Assembly (NCBI GenBank): GCA_963575745.1
Contig: CAUYUJ010018059.1
Span: 1,202,501 to 1,266,500, forward strand
Direction of reading: 5' to 3'
From: Prorocentrum cordatum
Taxonomy: Eukaryota; Sar; Dinophyceae; Prorocentrales; Prorocentraceae
Length of the DNA stretch: 64,000 bases
Shown here: positions 11,907 through 22,877 of the stretch, piece by piece
Position numbering within the stretch: the stretch's first letter is position 1
How the letters are laid out: every line of letters starts with the position of its first letter
Notes under the pieces: generated by a model
Databases searched by the model: none
What the model saw: only the letters and a program-made list of their open reading frames with translations
Told to the model about the DNA's origin: nothing
Program-made: the position numbers and the translations under genes

Positions 11907-11989
11907 CGGGCACGCCAGGACGCCTCGCCGCTGCTTGATTTGCTACGACGGAAGCCTCATCTACAGGCCGCGCGAGGCCGGCGCGGGCA

Positions 11990-12275
11990 CGGCGGGCACC
12001 AGCGCAGGCACCGCCCAGCGGCTCCAACAGCAACCCCCCCCTCGCAGGCGAGAGCCCACGGGCACCGCCATTTTTGTTGGGGCTCGGGTGCGGCCGCCGC
12101 GGGGGAGGAGGTCCCTCGCCAAGTAGGGACCAGCGCAAGCACCGCGGGGGCCAGCGCAGGCACCGCCCAACGGCTCCCAGCAAAACCCGTCGCACGCGAG
12201 AGCCCACGGGCACCGCGATTTTCTGGGCTCGGGTGCGGCCGCCGCGGGGGAGGAGGTCCCTCGCCAGGTGGGGAT
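11990..12275. repeat. 151-bp tandem duplication
   Basis: Two copies of agcgcaggcaccgcccagcg ... cggccgccgcgggggaggag, about 151 bp apart. Confidence 0.75.
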
Positions 12276-12404
12276 CTTGACCATCGCTGAGGCGGGAGCA
12301 CCAGTGAAACCTACCTGCCGCAGACGCATGCGACCAGACATCTTCCTAGGAGAAATCTGTGGGCACGCTTGTCGTCGGGCCTGGAGCTTCCGGAGGTGCC
12401 CCCG

Positions 12405-12600
12405 GGCTTCTGTGGGAGCCTGTGGCCCTCGAGGGACGAGAAGCTTCCAGTGCTTGCAGGCCGTGCAGTCCTTCACGTACCTACTGTGGACGATCTCCGA
12501 GCTGGAAATATGGCCAGAACTTCGACGGGAGTGCCACTCCAAGCTGGCAGCATTAGAGGCACGAATGTACAGGAACGCCATAACCGAGCGCAGAAATGTG
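12405..12600 (-). other. Candidate exon, unassigned
   Basis: The minus strand reads SSEIVHSRYVKDCTACKHWK in a frame with good third-position GC, in the interval between exons 7 and 8 of the FkbM gene. A gcggcag|gtaggt donor-like site lies further on near 12,315. Function unknown. Confidence 0.15.
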
Positions 12601-12761
12601 GCTGGCGCTACGGCGCGAGGCACCTTCCCAGGCTGCGGGAACCGGCGTGCGTACCACGGGCGCTGCGGGCGACTCGGCGGATGTGACCCGACTGCTCAGG
12701 TTTGATTCCAAGCTCGGGAGGCAAGCAGAAACACGTTACACACAAGTACTGCCTGGACAAT

Positions 12762-12819
12762 TCGCACTCACACACACACACACTCACACACACACACATT
12801 CACAATCACACACACGCAC

Positions 12820-12852
<33 letters not shown>
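12762..12852. repeat. (CA)n microsatellite
   Basis: Imperfect CA array, about 90 bp. Confidence 0.95.
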
Positions 12853-12855
<3 letters not shown>

Positions 12856-13258
12856 AATTCCAGTTCATAGCTCGTGGCTAGCCAGCGACATCGAGCTGAG
12901 GGTGCCTTGTTGATTTCAAAACTGCATTATCCTGGTACTTACACATGTGCCACAATTCTAGCTCTTCTGATTTCTTTGATGCGTGTGGCCCTTATAACAC
13001 TTTTCAGCACATGCGCACTGATCGCTACACACATGGCTCATCAACGCTATATATACACCTCTTTTTATCACACTCAGCCACTATAACCCGTTTCCTACCA
13101 CTCGAATGAATATGCGTCGTTCAGAACTCCCCTCATCCGACTCACTTTATAGCATCTCGCACACCTACCTCGTCTCTCGTAAGTCGCCTGACATATTCAA
13201 GGCTACGAGCTCTATAAACTAATAGTAGTGTTCTGTAGCGCATTCATACTTCAACGTA

Positions 13259-13588
13259 TTAAAAACCCTTCTCTGCATTGCGGCATGCCATGTAACCAGT
13301 CTGACCAATGTAACCTGTCAACTCTTCGCACTCTTTCAACAACTCTGGCTGTATCACTCCGATAACTCCTGCGACTCTTCTGGATCGTCCTACTCTTGTC
13401 CCTCTGCAAATAAACGTGACTCTTCCAAGCGCCTCTTGTACCTGAATTAACGGTTCTTGCTCCTCTAACTCTTCTCTATCCGCCACTGTGCCCGGGGGAT
13501 GAGTTGGAGTGTCCTCAGGTCCCGTGGAACTCTCCGCCCTCAGTCCTGAATGAACGTGTATGTTATGGATTGTACCCCAAACTCTCAA
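13259..13588 (-). CDS. Coding fragment in an AT-richer island, unidentified
   Basis: Up to 109 codons with no ATG in frame near the start (it opens at TTG), ending NAEKGF-stop. It reads EELEEQEPLIQVQEALGR and RVAGVIGVIQPELLKECEEL, a balanced sequence unlike the repeat-driven frames around. The island 12,880-13,600 is AT-rich, and a ctatatataca word lies 3' of the ORF at about 13,043. It may be the C-terminal remnant of a retroelement polyprotein, with the island as a former LTR; no signature residues confirm that. Confidence 0.3.
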   Translation of the reverse strand: MRVWGTIHNIHVHSGLRAESSTGPEDTPTHPPGTVADREELEEQEPLIQVQEALGRVTFICRGTRVGRSRRVAGVIGVIQPELLKECEELTGYIGQTGYMACRNAEKGF

Positions 13589-13614
13589 ATGGTCCAGGAC
13601 TTGTCACGGCTTGT

Positions 13615-14215
13615 CGCATACCATTTGTCTAGCCAAGAGGGCCCCAAGAGGCCGCCAAGACGACCCCGAGTCGCAGAAAGATCGCTCCAAGACGCCCAAG
13701 ATGGTTTCTGGACGGCCAACGACGCCTGCAAGCCGCCCCAACAAGGTTCCAAGAACACTTCCAAGAAGGCCCCGAAAATCCAAATCAGCGTTGTCCCTCC
13801 AATGTTTGAAAGAGTTCGGCGTTCTCGCCTTTTCGGGCCCTCGATGTTCCAAGACGGCCAAAGAGGCCTCCACGATCGCCTCAAGACGGCAGAATCTATC
13901 CCCAAGAGGGCCCCCCAGATGGCCAAAGCGGGCTCCAAGACGGCCGAAGAGGCGCACAAGACGGCCCAATGGGGGTCCCAAGAGAGGCCCCCGAGGGGGA
14001 ATACTACCGAACAGTTCGAGCTCTCAGACCTTCCAGGCGGCAAGCAAGCCCCCAGAATGCCGCCCAGAAGCGCAGGTGGCCCCAGCGAGGCCCAATTCAT
14101 ACCCCACGAAGCCCCCGACAGGCCCCCGAGAGGACCAACCGACACCCCGAAACCGCCCACAAAAGGCTTCCGAGAGGCCTCCCAGGATATCCCCATAGGC
14201 ATCCAAGAGCCTCGA
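13615..14215 (+). repeat. CCAAGA-type minisatellite, locus 2
   Basis: Units such as ccaagagggccccaagaggc. The phrase gtcgc-gaacgatcgctccaagacgcc recurs nearly unchanged at 24,080-24,120, which shows common descent of these loci. Confidence 0.6.
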
Positions 14216-15787
14216 ACCTGCAACCAAAGCATGGTGGCGGAATGAGCACGACTCACAAGTGTACCTCAAGACGCTCTCCGTCTGACGGTCCTTGCCACGT
14301 CAGGATCGCAACAAACCATTAATCCGACTGCCGCCATATGGTATGGACTATTCGCATATTGTTGAGCGACGATGATGGGCATTCCTCTTGCTTGTGCAAC
14401 GGCGGGCGGTCTTCCTTGATGGAAGGGGAAGCAATCATTGACCCATCGGGACCCCATTGACGATTACAGGCCATCCAATGTCGTTTGGCTGGCAAACGTG
14501 TGCACCACTGACGGCAATCTCAGGCAAGGGTGGCCGACCTCTACAGGTGGCGGCGCGAGCCACAGCGGCGTCCCTCCCCAATCGTAGCGCACCACCTCGC
14601 GCCAGGACTGCGGAAGCAAGCATGGATCTTGGAGTTATCGGGATGGGAAGCATGAAATGAGAAGCTATGTCAACGACATGGATAGACAAGGAGGACCGAG
14701 CAAGTGTAAGATGAGACAGGAGAGATAGTTTTATAGTGGAGGTCATCTCGCATTGCGGTTCGAAGTTGTCGAGTAACGCATGTGATGAAACGTCTCTCTC
14801 TCTCTCTTGTTTCACCTTCTGTGCCTCCTGCCCCCTCCTTCTGCTCCTCATGACCCTTTCCATATATCTGCTCGTGCTCCTGCTGCACATCCTGCTGCTG
14901 GTGATTCGGCTGCTCCTGCCGCTCTTAGTCATTGCTCCTTCTCCTCCTGCTTCTGCTCGTGCACCTACACCTGCTCCCGCAGGTGCTTCTGGTGCCCCTG
15001 GTGGTGGTGTTGCTGGTACCTCAAGTGCTGGTGCTGCTGCGGCGGATGCAATTGCTAACGATCCTCCTCCTTCTCCTCCTCCTCCTGCTCCTAGCCTCCC
15101 GGGGATCCTCCGAATGCCACCTAAAGTATGTAAGAACCCCGTATATCCTGCTAGAACCCAGAAACAGGCCGAACATACATCTCCTTCTGCCCGCTCGCTC
15201 CTCCATGGTTCGACTCTGACTGGCGCACGGACAGCACGGACGCAACATGAATGGAGAATGGGGAGGGAAGGGATGCTCGAGGTTGGGCTCGATCTTCCCT
15301 GTAATTGAATGAAATTCCCACCTTCGTGGGCATCTTCGCTGCCCAACGATGGCCGTGAGATGCCCATCCAGACGGGCATCTCCTCGATCCAGAGAAGCGA
15401 ACCTATGCTGAGAGAAGGACGGGGGGTGATGGGAAGGAGGAGCGGCAACAATAGCAAGCCTGCGCGGAACGCTCATCTGCTGACGTCCCGACTGCCTGCA
15501 CCCTCCCCTTCGTGCTCCTCCTCCTTCCTCCCCCTTCTCCTCCCCATCGCCTCCGAAACGCCTTGCTGTCCTGTCGAGCCAGGCGCCCCGAGCGAACTCT
15601 CCGTCACGAGCCGCTCCTGGACGGCCCCGGGGCCTGGCCAGGGCACCCGGGCGGAGAGCGGTGCAGCACCTCGTCACGTGCCCCCTGCGCGGCGCGAGAG
15701 GGGACTCTGCGCCTGGGGCTCCCGAGGTCGAGCCCCGGCGACGGCGGCGGCGGCAGCGACGTCGCTCGGCGTCTTTTTGCTTCCCCG
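14216..15787. other. Gene-free stretch
   Basis: Contains a CT-rich run (14,795-15,090). The minus frame ending at 14,435 (EIAVSGAHVCQPNDIGWPVI) looks somewhat protein-like but has mixed codon bias and no match I know. Confidence 0.3.
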
Positions 15788-15788
15788 C

Positions 15789-15875
15789 GGCGCAGCGCGT
15801 GCAGCTGCAGGCCGCCGCGCTCCGCCACGCGCTCCTCCAGCCAGCGCCGGTCGCCCGACAGGAGCGGGCGGCCGT
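15789..15875 (-). CDS. FkbM-type methyltransferase gene, exon 7
   Basis: The frame reads DGRPLLSGDRRWLEERVAER then GGLQLHALR, with all third positions G or C. The D-G-x-P-L motif shortly after the G-Y-x-V strand is common at the C-terminal side of FkbM domains. The acceptor is cccag|A, the only one here without the following G. A GC donor at 15,787-15,788 leaves one base, which exon 8 completes. The assignment rests mainly on order, phase and codon bias. Confidence 0.4.
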
Positions 15876-16129
15876 CTGGGCGGCGCGGCGCCGCGGGGGG
15901 GGGGAGGTGCCCCCTCCTCGTCCCCGCTCCTCCGTCTTGCCTCCCGCCTCCCGCCTCCTGCCTACGCCCGCTTGGTTCCCGATGCCCGCCTGCTCCCTCC
16001 TCCTGTCCTCCCGCCTTCTGCCCTCCTCCGCCTCCTCCTCCTCCTCCGCCTCCTCTTTTGAGCTGAGGGTGGCCACTGCCGCCCTCGCCCGCCCCCCCCT
16101 CCTGCATAGCTCATCAGACCATCGTCCGA

Positions 16130-16151
16130 GGTCCTCGACTAATCGACCACA

Positions 16152-16184
<33 letters not shown>

Positions 16185-16225
16185 CTCTTTCTCCTTCTCC
16201 TCTTCCTCCTCCTCCTCCTTTCCTT
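16130..16225. repeat. (TCC)n microsatellite
   Basis: Intronic, between exons 6 and 7. Confidence 0.9.
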
Positions 16226-16565
16226 GACGCAGGCACGTTCGCGTCGTGAGCCAAAATCCCGATGAACACTGTTGGCGATATTCGATTTCTGGGGCCCTTG
16301 CGAAGCCGTGGTTCCTCTCCCTCACGGTGAGGGGCATCGTCGGCCCACCTGGAACAAGTGGCAATATCAACGGGCCCATCCAAACACACATGAGCACATG
16401 AAAGGCAGCGTGGTCGTGCAAGGAGACTGTATGGGGAGCCCCTTGGCTGCGCTGCGCGCCCAAGGGGAATCGTACGAGGCGGCGGCGAACGAGAGGAGCT
16501 GGAACGGGGAGTACAAAACGAAGACGACGAAGAGGTGGAGGGGGCAACCCGGCGCGCACGGCGGC

Positions 16566-16626
16566 CTGTGCTGACGGAGTAGCCCCGCTCCAGCAAGAAC
16601 GACGTGCTGCCCCACAACTCCTCGGC
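16566..16626 (-). CDS. FkbM-type methyltransferase gene, exon 6
   Basis: The frame reads AEELWGSTSFLLERGYSVST with third-position GC. In FkbM proteins the strand after V-V-I-V-x is followed by a helix and then L-L-x-x-G-Y-x-V, which this matches. The acceptor is cgcgag|G, and the phase joins exon 5 (HS followed by AEEL). A GC donor leaves one base that exon 7 completes to an aspartate codon. A (TCC)n microsatellite lies just upstream in the intron. Confidence 0.48.
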
Positions 16627-16659
16627 CTCGCGGGCGGGCATCGGCCATCCTCCCGAGGC

Positions 16660-16760
16660 CTCCTCCTCCTCCTCCTCCTCCTCCTCCTCCTCCCTCCTCC
16701 TACTATTGCTCCTTCTCCTCCTCCTCCTCCTCCTCCTCCTCCTCCTATTTCTCCTCCTCC
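16660..16760. repeat. (TCC)n microsatellite
   Basis: Lies about 35 bp upstream of exon 6 in the coding sense. Confidence 0.9.
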
Positions 16761-18380
16761 GCTTCTGGACCTTCGGACCCTCCCCCTCGTTTCCACGGCC
16801 AGACGCGGCGCAGCAAAAGGGCCAGGATGGCGTCCCAAGGAGGGCCTGGGGACCAGCGGTTCGGACCTGCTGTGAAGGGTCGCTAGGGGGAACCAGAAGA
16901 TACCAATACCGTTAATACTTCCAGGACCTTTTCCATGGGTGCGGTCTGACCAGAATTTCGCGGCAAATCCAGACGTGGCGAAAAGGGCCCCCCAGGAGGC
17001 CACCAGAAAACGCAAACGATGAAGGGTGGCGGCATCGGTGCCATGTAAGGGCGAAAGCATGTGCAGCGTTCCGACCCTTGTTGCTTGCTCCTCTGAAGGT
17101 CCCCTGGTTTGGGGGGGAGGGGTTGCCCGGGATAACTCCGGTCCGGGGTAACTCTCGGGCCGGGCCTGAAACTCCAGTCTGGGCCCTGGACGCGCGAGCC
17201 AGGAGTTGTCCCCGACCACCCCCAGCTCCGATATGATTCTGGAGTGGGTGGGCGCCCGAACTCTGCTGACTTGGGCCTCTGACAGGTGCTCGCCATCGCT
17301 CGGACGTCCATTCCCTGTGTTTTTTTCCGGTTTCGTGCGCGGTTTTTTTCGCCAAATCATCAAGGATGCTCCTCGATAGTCCTCGCCGAAGAAAAAATGC
17401 ACACGTCCGAGCGATGCCAAGCGGGGGGGGGGGCGGCGCGCCGACGACAACCCGAGGGGGCCCAGGCCGGCCTCGAGAACCCCTCCCCCCCCCCCAGGCC
17501 CCATAGGGGCAGTTGGGGCGGCGGTCGCCCCGAGCGGCCCTTTGGGGGGGCCGTTGGGAGGCCTGCCGCCCAAAGTGCTGAGCTCTCCAAGCGACCAGCC
17601 CTCCCTGGCCCCCTTGCATCGTGCCCGACCACCCTAGGAAGAGGAGGAGGAAAAGGAGGAGGAGGCGGAGAAGGAGAAGGAGAAGGAGGAGGAGGAGGAG
17701 GAGGAGGAGGAGGAGGAGGAAGGGGGGAAGGAGGAGAACATGGGGGAAGCAAGGAGGAGCAGGAGGGAGAGAGCAAGAGGGAACACCAGCAGCAGGAGCC
17801 AGGCCTACGCACTCGATAACGCGTGGCTCGACTGGGGAAAACGGGCAAGGGAGAATGCAAGCGAGTTACCTCAGAACTCAGTCCAAGGTAAACATAGAAT
17901 CCTCGCCTCCAACGGCGGGGTGCCGGGGCCCATGGACGAACGGGTTCTCCTGAGGGCCACGTCGTGGTTCCATCCTTTGGGGCAGCTCCACGTTCGTAAT
18001 TGTTGACGATTGTGCGCCGGCCGGCGACCATGGTGTCAGGACGCGCCGCCACCGATCTGTTGAGTCGGCCTCCTCCGTGCTAAGCACTGTGACCAGACGG
18101 CTCACGTACCTGGCACGAGAGCTGACCATTCATGAGCGAACAACGGTGATCACTTGAAATACTCTGGCCACGGATAACAATGGATGCCTGGAGAGTGGAC
18201 GAAGGCTGGAGCGGCACATTGTAATCAGACCGACGTTCCCAACCAGCATATTTGGTATATCGAAGCCATTCCGCCAAACTTTTTGAGCCAAGAGAAGGTT
18301 GTACTTTCTGCGATACCACGTGTCTGTCCGTGACACGCTGCTTCATCTGGTGCCCACTCTGAACCTCCAAAATCATCTTC
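16761..18380. other. Intronic stretch with a GGA microsatellite
   Basis: (GGA)n lies at 17,634-17,735. The rest is GC-rich unique DNA with poly(G/C) runs near 17,425 and 17,485; no further exon is recognised. The minus frame ending near 17,880 (VELPQRMEPRRGPQENPFVH) is a weak coding candidate. Confidence 0.35.
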
Positions 18381-18993
18381 TCAGTGAGCGCCGGCGGTGT
18401 CCCTGAACTGTTGGGGTGCATCTGCAACGGTTCTCGAGGTACGCCGGCAACATGACTTGGAGCTGCCGCTGCTCGCATGAGGATCTTGGCCAAGAGGTGC
18501 TCCCACATGTTCAGGGCGCATCTGCGGCTGGGTGTAGTTCGTCGCCTTCGCCACTGCTGCCGTGGCTAGTTCGCCCGCCATTGCATTTCCTCAGGGAGCT
18601 GATGGATCCTGGTGCATGAGGTCCTGCGTGGCTTCATCCAGGTGTGAGTAGCACTTCTTAAAAGTGGTACCTTCGAGTCCACCTGGCCGATTGTCCACAG
18701 CTTGTCTGACGGCCATCCACCAACTGAGGTTGCTTCCTGCGGGGTTGATGTCTCGACCTGCCTGCCAACCATCATATACATTCTGCACACCTGTCCGTAT
18801 TCGAATATATCCTTCCGTAATAGCGATAGCGAAAGCCAGTGCCGCAATCTCAGAGCAAGGCGCCGTCTGCTTGTCAGGAATGAGCTCATACATCTTGAGT
18901 TCAGGACCTGCACTTTGCAAATAACAGCCCCAACCTGCCCTCGCCACCCCCTCGTCTGTTGAATCTGCAGAGCCATCCAGAAACGCCGCCTTC
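18381..18993 (-). pseudogene. LINE-type RNase H fragment
   Basis: The frame reads AFLDGSADSTDEGVARAGWG near 18,990, then SEIAALAFAI, then VQNVYDGWQAG, YSHLDEATQDL and GNAMAGELATAAVAKA. These correspond to the RNase H order D-G-S, E, D and the terminal H-x-D plus G-N-x-x-A-D-x-L-A block of non-LTR retrotransposons. The catalytic acidic residues are largely kept, but the last block has G for D. A TGA at 18,591 lies just before it. A GA-rich microsatellite (19,010-19,060) abuts the start. Sequence below 18,510 in another frame may be the decayed tail of the element. It lies in an intron of the FkbM gene, same strand. Confidence 0.55.
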
Positions 18994-19140
18994 GCTTGAA
19001 GGGAGGGAGGGAGCAAGGAGGAGGAAGAGGAGGAGGAGGAGGAGGAGAAGACTGGTTGCGCTGATCTTGCCAAGCCACGAGGCCAAGCAAGAGGAGGAGG
19101 GGAGGCCCCAACTTCCCCCCTGGCCAGCAGCTGCCTCCGC

Positions 19141-19248
19141 AGAGTGCACGATCACCACCCGCACCTTGTGGTCCGCGAACAGCCGGCGCGCGCCGTCGAG
19201 TATCGCTGTCTCGCCGCCGTTGGTGTGTATCTTGAGAATGTCCACATC
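19141..19248 (-). CDS. FkbM-type methyltransferase gene, exon 5 (VDxLKI motif)
   Basis: Thirty-six codons reading DVDILKIHTNGGETAILDGA and on to VRVVIVHS. This is the hallmark FkbM segment (V-D-x-L-K-I-D-x-E-G-x-E-x-x-x-L-x-G-A, then V-x-V-V-x-x-E). In this copy the usual KID-x-E-G is KIHTNG and the final E is H, so catalysis may differ. The acceptor is textbook: a pyrimidine run ttgttttctggcag|G. A GC donor (TCT|GCGGAG) closes it in phase 0. Confidence 0.7.
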
Positions 19249-20639
19249 CTGCCAGAAAACAAGCGAACCCTCCTCCTCCTCATTCTCCCCCTTCCCCCCC
19301 CCATCCCCCCTCCCGTGCCTCGTGCCACCCTGGCTAAACACTTGCTCGTTCTTGACGGCTGACACAGTCTCCCGCCATGGTCTCAAGCACCTGTTCCTCT
19401 GATGGGCGCCTCATCCCTCAAAATGGGTTGAGGTAACTTCTGCCCCTGCAGCGAGCCTGGTATTCCTCCTTCAATGAAGGGATGGGTGTGGGCGTAAGCT
19501 CCGCCAAGGGAGACGCCCAGGCACCGAAGCCAGACCTGCCTGGCAAGGCCCGTCCTGGGCCCTGGGACAGGTGTGCAGCGTATACGCCCTGCTCCTCGTC
19601 CTTGCCACCGGCGCCTCCCAGAGCGGCTTCCATTACGCAACGACACCAGTCCTGGTCGCAGGAGGGGCCTGGCCACGTCGAGCGTGCTTTGAGCTGCTGT
19701 GCCTTACTGCTCTATTCTGAGACTGGCGCTGCACTGCGCTGCTTGGAGCTACGTGGCCTCGTGTTGCCAACTCTAGGTGACAGCAAGCTTTCGTGCGCTC
19801 CGCATCGCACAACTCTGCATGGCTTTGCGTTGCTCTTCACGGTGGGGAAATCCTGGGGGGGACTCGCAAGGGCACGGAAGGGGCCACCCGAGGAACCGCG
19901 GGGGAAGCTCCTCGGGCGGATCCCGATTGGAGAAACTCGGTGGCATCGCGGCGCGGCTGCGAGACATTCGTGACATTCACCATCCTGCTTCTCCTCGCTC
20001 CTGCCGTTGCGCTACTCTGCTCTGCTCTTACTCCTCCTCTGTCTGATCCTCCTCCTCCTCCTCCTCCTCTTCCTCCTCCTCTCCATCGTTCCCGCTCGCG
20101 CGAACCGAATCGAATCGCAACGCCCTGCATCGACGGCACGTCGGCAACAGTGCATGTAGTGTGAGAGGAGCGCTGGTTGCAGAGCTCGGCGTCCCGGAGA
20201 GGAGCTGCAGAAACAGAGCGAACTGTGTGTGCCTGCCTGTAGCTCCTCGCTGATTCGTGGGCTCCCAACTGTGGCATCGATCGGGTCCGCCTTCGCTCTC
20301 CCCCTCTGCCCAGCCAAGAGCGGCACGCCAGGAGGAGTCAAACGTCCTCCCATGGCGACGTGCCCCTGGTGAGGCGCCGCAAGGGGGCACGGCACGCCTG
20401 GCCGAGCTCCCAGTGACCCACAGCATGCACCTGGCCCCTGGGCGCCCCGAGGTGGGCCCTGCGGGCAACACGGTACCTGCTCGCCGGCGCCCACGGACGC
20501 GAGTGCCCCCGTTCGCAGGTGTCCCCGCTCGCTGGGTCCCAGCTGGCCGGTGTCCCAAGGCGCCTGTGCCCCCGCGCGCCTCTACAATTACTCAATATGA
20601 ATATACTCTCCCTCTTCCCCTGATGGCGTCCGGGTGATG
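19249..20639. other. Intronic stretch, no assigned content
   Basis: A 71-codon minus-strand ORF from ATG 19,633 (EEQGVYAAHLSQGPGRALPG, ending RGRSYLNPF) looks protein-like but is unassigned. The remainder has no recognised family. Confidence 0.25.
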
Positions 20640-21620
20640 GCCGCGCACCCTCCGCGCACTGTTTTTTTTCACACAGGATGCCCGGGAAATCCCGGGAAAC
20701 GACTCTCGCTGAGGCGCCGGCGTCATTTTTTCTCAAAATGCTGCTCTCGCGCCGGCGTCATTTTTTCCCAAAATGCTGCTCTCGTTGAGGCGCCGGCCTC
20801 ATTTCTGCTCCAGAATCCTTCCCCTGAAGGCGTCCGGGTGATGGCCGCGCACCCTCCGCGTATTGATTTTTTACACACAGGATGCCCGGGAAATCTCGGG
20901 AAACGACTCTCGCTGAGGCGCCGGCGTCACTTTTTCCCAAAATGCTGCTCTCGTTGAGGCGCCGGCCTCATTTCTGCTCCCGAATCGTTCCGAATCGTGC
21001 TCCCGCTGCAGCGTGGGCCTCATTTTCGGATCGGTGTTTGGCCTCCGTCGTTCAGGATGGCGTTCTCGCCCCAGCGCGGGCCTTTTTCTCGCGCGCCCAT
21101 CCGCCCGCCACCACCGCGCCGCACCGCCACCACCACCCACCACCACCACCAACACCACCACCACCACCACACCACCACCACCACACCACCACCCACCACC
21201 ACCACCACACCACCAGCACCAGCACCAGTACCAACACCACCATCACCAGCACCACCACCACCACCACCAGCACCCCACCACCATCACCACCAGTACCACC
21301 ACACCACCAGCACCACCACACCACCACCACCAGCACACCACACCACCACCACCACCAGCACCACCATCACCACCACCACCACCACCACCACCACCACCAC
21401 CACCACCACCACCACCACCACCACCACCACCACCACCACCACCACACGCACACACGCACGCACGCACGCACGTGCACCACCACCCACTACGCACGCGCGC
21501 GCGGAGCCACAGGTCCGCTACGACACGCGTCCGCGGATAGAGAAAATCAGCGCCATGGTAAGGGATGGGAGGGAGGGGTAGGACGTCAGATATGACGCGA
21601 GCGCACCTAGCTTGCCTCCT
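20640..21620 (-). repeat. Dispersed repeat with tandem units, copy 2 (inverted relative to 2.2-2.6 kb)
   Basis: Tandem units at 20,640-21,080 (gaggcgccggcgtcattttt, gctctcgttgaggcgccggc), with a 190-bp segment repeated (ccgggtgatggccgcgcacc at 20,628 and 20,840). (CAC)n follows at 21,105-21,455, and then the complement of the 2,247-2,320 block at 21,540-21,620. The same order as at 2.2-2.6 kb shows one parent element. Confidence 0.55.
21105..21455. repeat. (CAC)n microsatellite
   Basis: Imperfect CAC array ending in (ACGC)n. Histidine- and threonine-rich frames here are artefacts. Confidence 0.92.
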
Positions 21621-21806
21621 CCCCCTCACCCTCCTCCACCTCCTCCTTCCCCCCTCCAACTTCTGCTGGTGTTGGTGGTGCAAAGCAGGCCCATCAGAGC
21701 TCGGCCTTGCCCACTCCGCCAGCGGCGACCCAGGTCACCCCCCTTCGCGCCTCGCGCCCGACGGGCGGCGCGGTCGCCTGCGTGCCCTCGCGCCGCCCCC
21801 TTTGTC

Positions 21807-21913
21807 GGAGAAGGACCACCGCCGCTCCGGCTCGGACTGCGACGCCCGGCTGCCCCCGTGCCCCCTGCGGGTGTCCTGTGCGCCGCCGCTGGAGATCCGC
21901 GACCGCGTCTGTC
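21807..21913 (-). CDS. FkbM-type methyltransferase gene, exon 4 (tentative)
   Basis: The segment opens after a clean acceptor (gatgctcag|G) and reads SRISSGGAQDTRRGHGGSR and onward to RRWSFS, with nearly all codons ending in G or C. Its phase completes the codon left by exon 3. I end it at a possible GA donor (TCC|GACAAA), which joins exon 5 in frame. The sequence itself is weakly diagnostic: this part of FkbM proteins is variable. The real 3' end may be further on, and one more exon may lie between this and exon 5. Confidence 0.33.
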
Positions 21914-22877
21914 CTGAGCATCGTTCCAACGAGCTCCAGCCCCGCTGGCGTGGCCTGGGCTCCACTGGCCGATTTGCCCCCCTGGATGCGCCACCGTGCC
22001 TCTGGGCACAGAGTGGGCCTGCCTTCAGGTCCTGTGCCTAATCCTCCTAGCCCCCAGCCTCACTCCTTTTTGTTTTGCCGACCGCAAAGAGCGACCCTGC
22101 CTGCCCAGCGCTGCTGTAGGACCCAATGAATAAGACAAACTGCCTGCCCAGCGCGGCCGTCGGAGCCGTGGCCCTCAGCCCAGCCCCAAGCTGAGAGCCA
22201 GGGAGACTGCGGCGTTCCCGCGCGTGCAGCGGGGAGAGAACGGCTGTGCATAGGCCAAAAGATCCTGCCGAAGAGCAGCGTGGACGGTATGGATAACGAT
22301 TGTGTCGCGGCGAAGCGTCTGCTGCCGTAAGTGGCCACGGGACGTCATCAACAAAAAGTGGGATCGCAGGCCCATGCTTCGAGCTTGAAAATCGTGAATC
22401 CAATGTTAAGACAGTTGGCGTGCAGTCAGAGGAGCGAGAAGGGAGAACGGAGGAGGGGGTAGGGATCGGAGGAGCCAATTCGCGGCGTCAGCACAGCGGG
22501 TATTCCAGGGACCGCTCCAGCGGCAAGAGCGAGAGCGGCTCTTGCGCTCTGGGCCTTAAATGCAGATTACGACCATCTTCCACTACTGTAGGCTCGTACG
22601 CTCTCCACCGCACCTCCACTAGCCATCCTACCCCTCAAGTCGCCCAGCCAACCAAGACTGATGACAAGAATGCACTTTCGCACTGCTGCAGAATAAGCTC
22701 CGGTTCCAGGCACTTGCGCCCTAGGGCGCTCGCGCGGCCGCGCTCGGGTTCCAGGCAGGCGCCCTTGCGTTTTGAAATGAGATTCGGTTCGGGGCGCATG
22801 TAGCTAATGGCTGGAAGAGCCCACCGTACTGCGCAACACAGCACGCGTCAAACGGAGATGACGGAGTCGTCGGACGC
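21914..22877. other. Intronic stretch 3' of the cyclin retrocopy
   Basis: No recognised gene. It separates the end of the retrocopy (22,878) from FkbM exon 4. Confidence 0.35.

Noticed and set aside
16272-16574. A 100-codon plus-strand ORF with an ATG
   Set aside because: It overlaps exon 6 of the minus-strand gene in antisense and has no domain; kept out as a likely shadow.
15021-17573. An 850-codon minus-strand open frame
   Set aside because: It runs through TCC arrays and GC-rich intron in one frame with no domain. Real exon segments within it (exons 6 and 7) lie in other frames.
21105-21455. A histidine-rich protein
   Set aside because: CAC microsatellite read in frame; the other frames give Pro and Thr runs of equal length.
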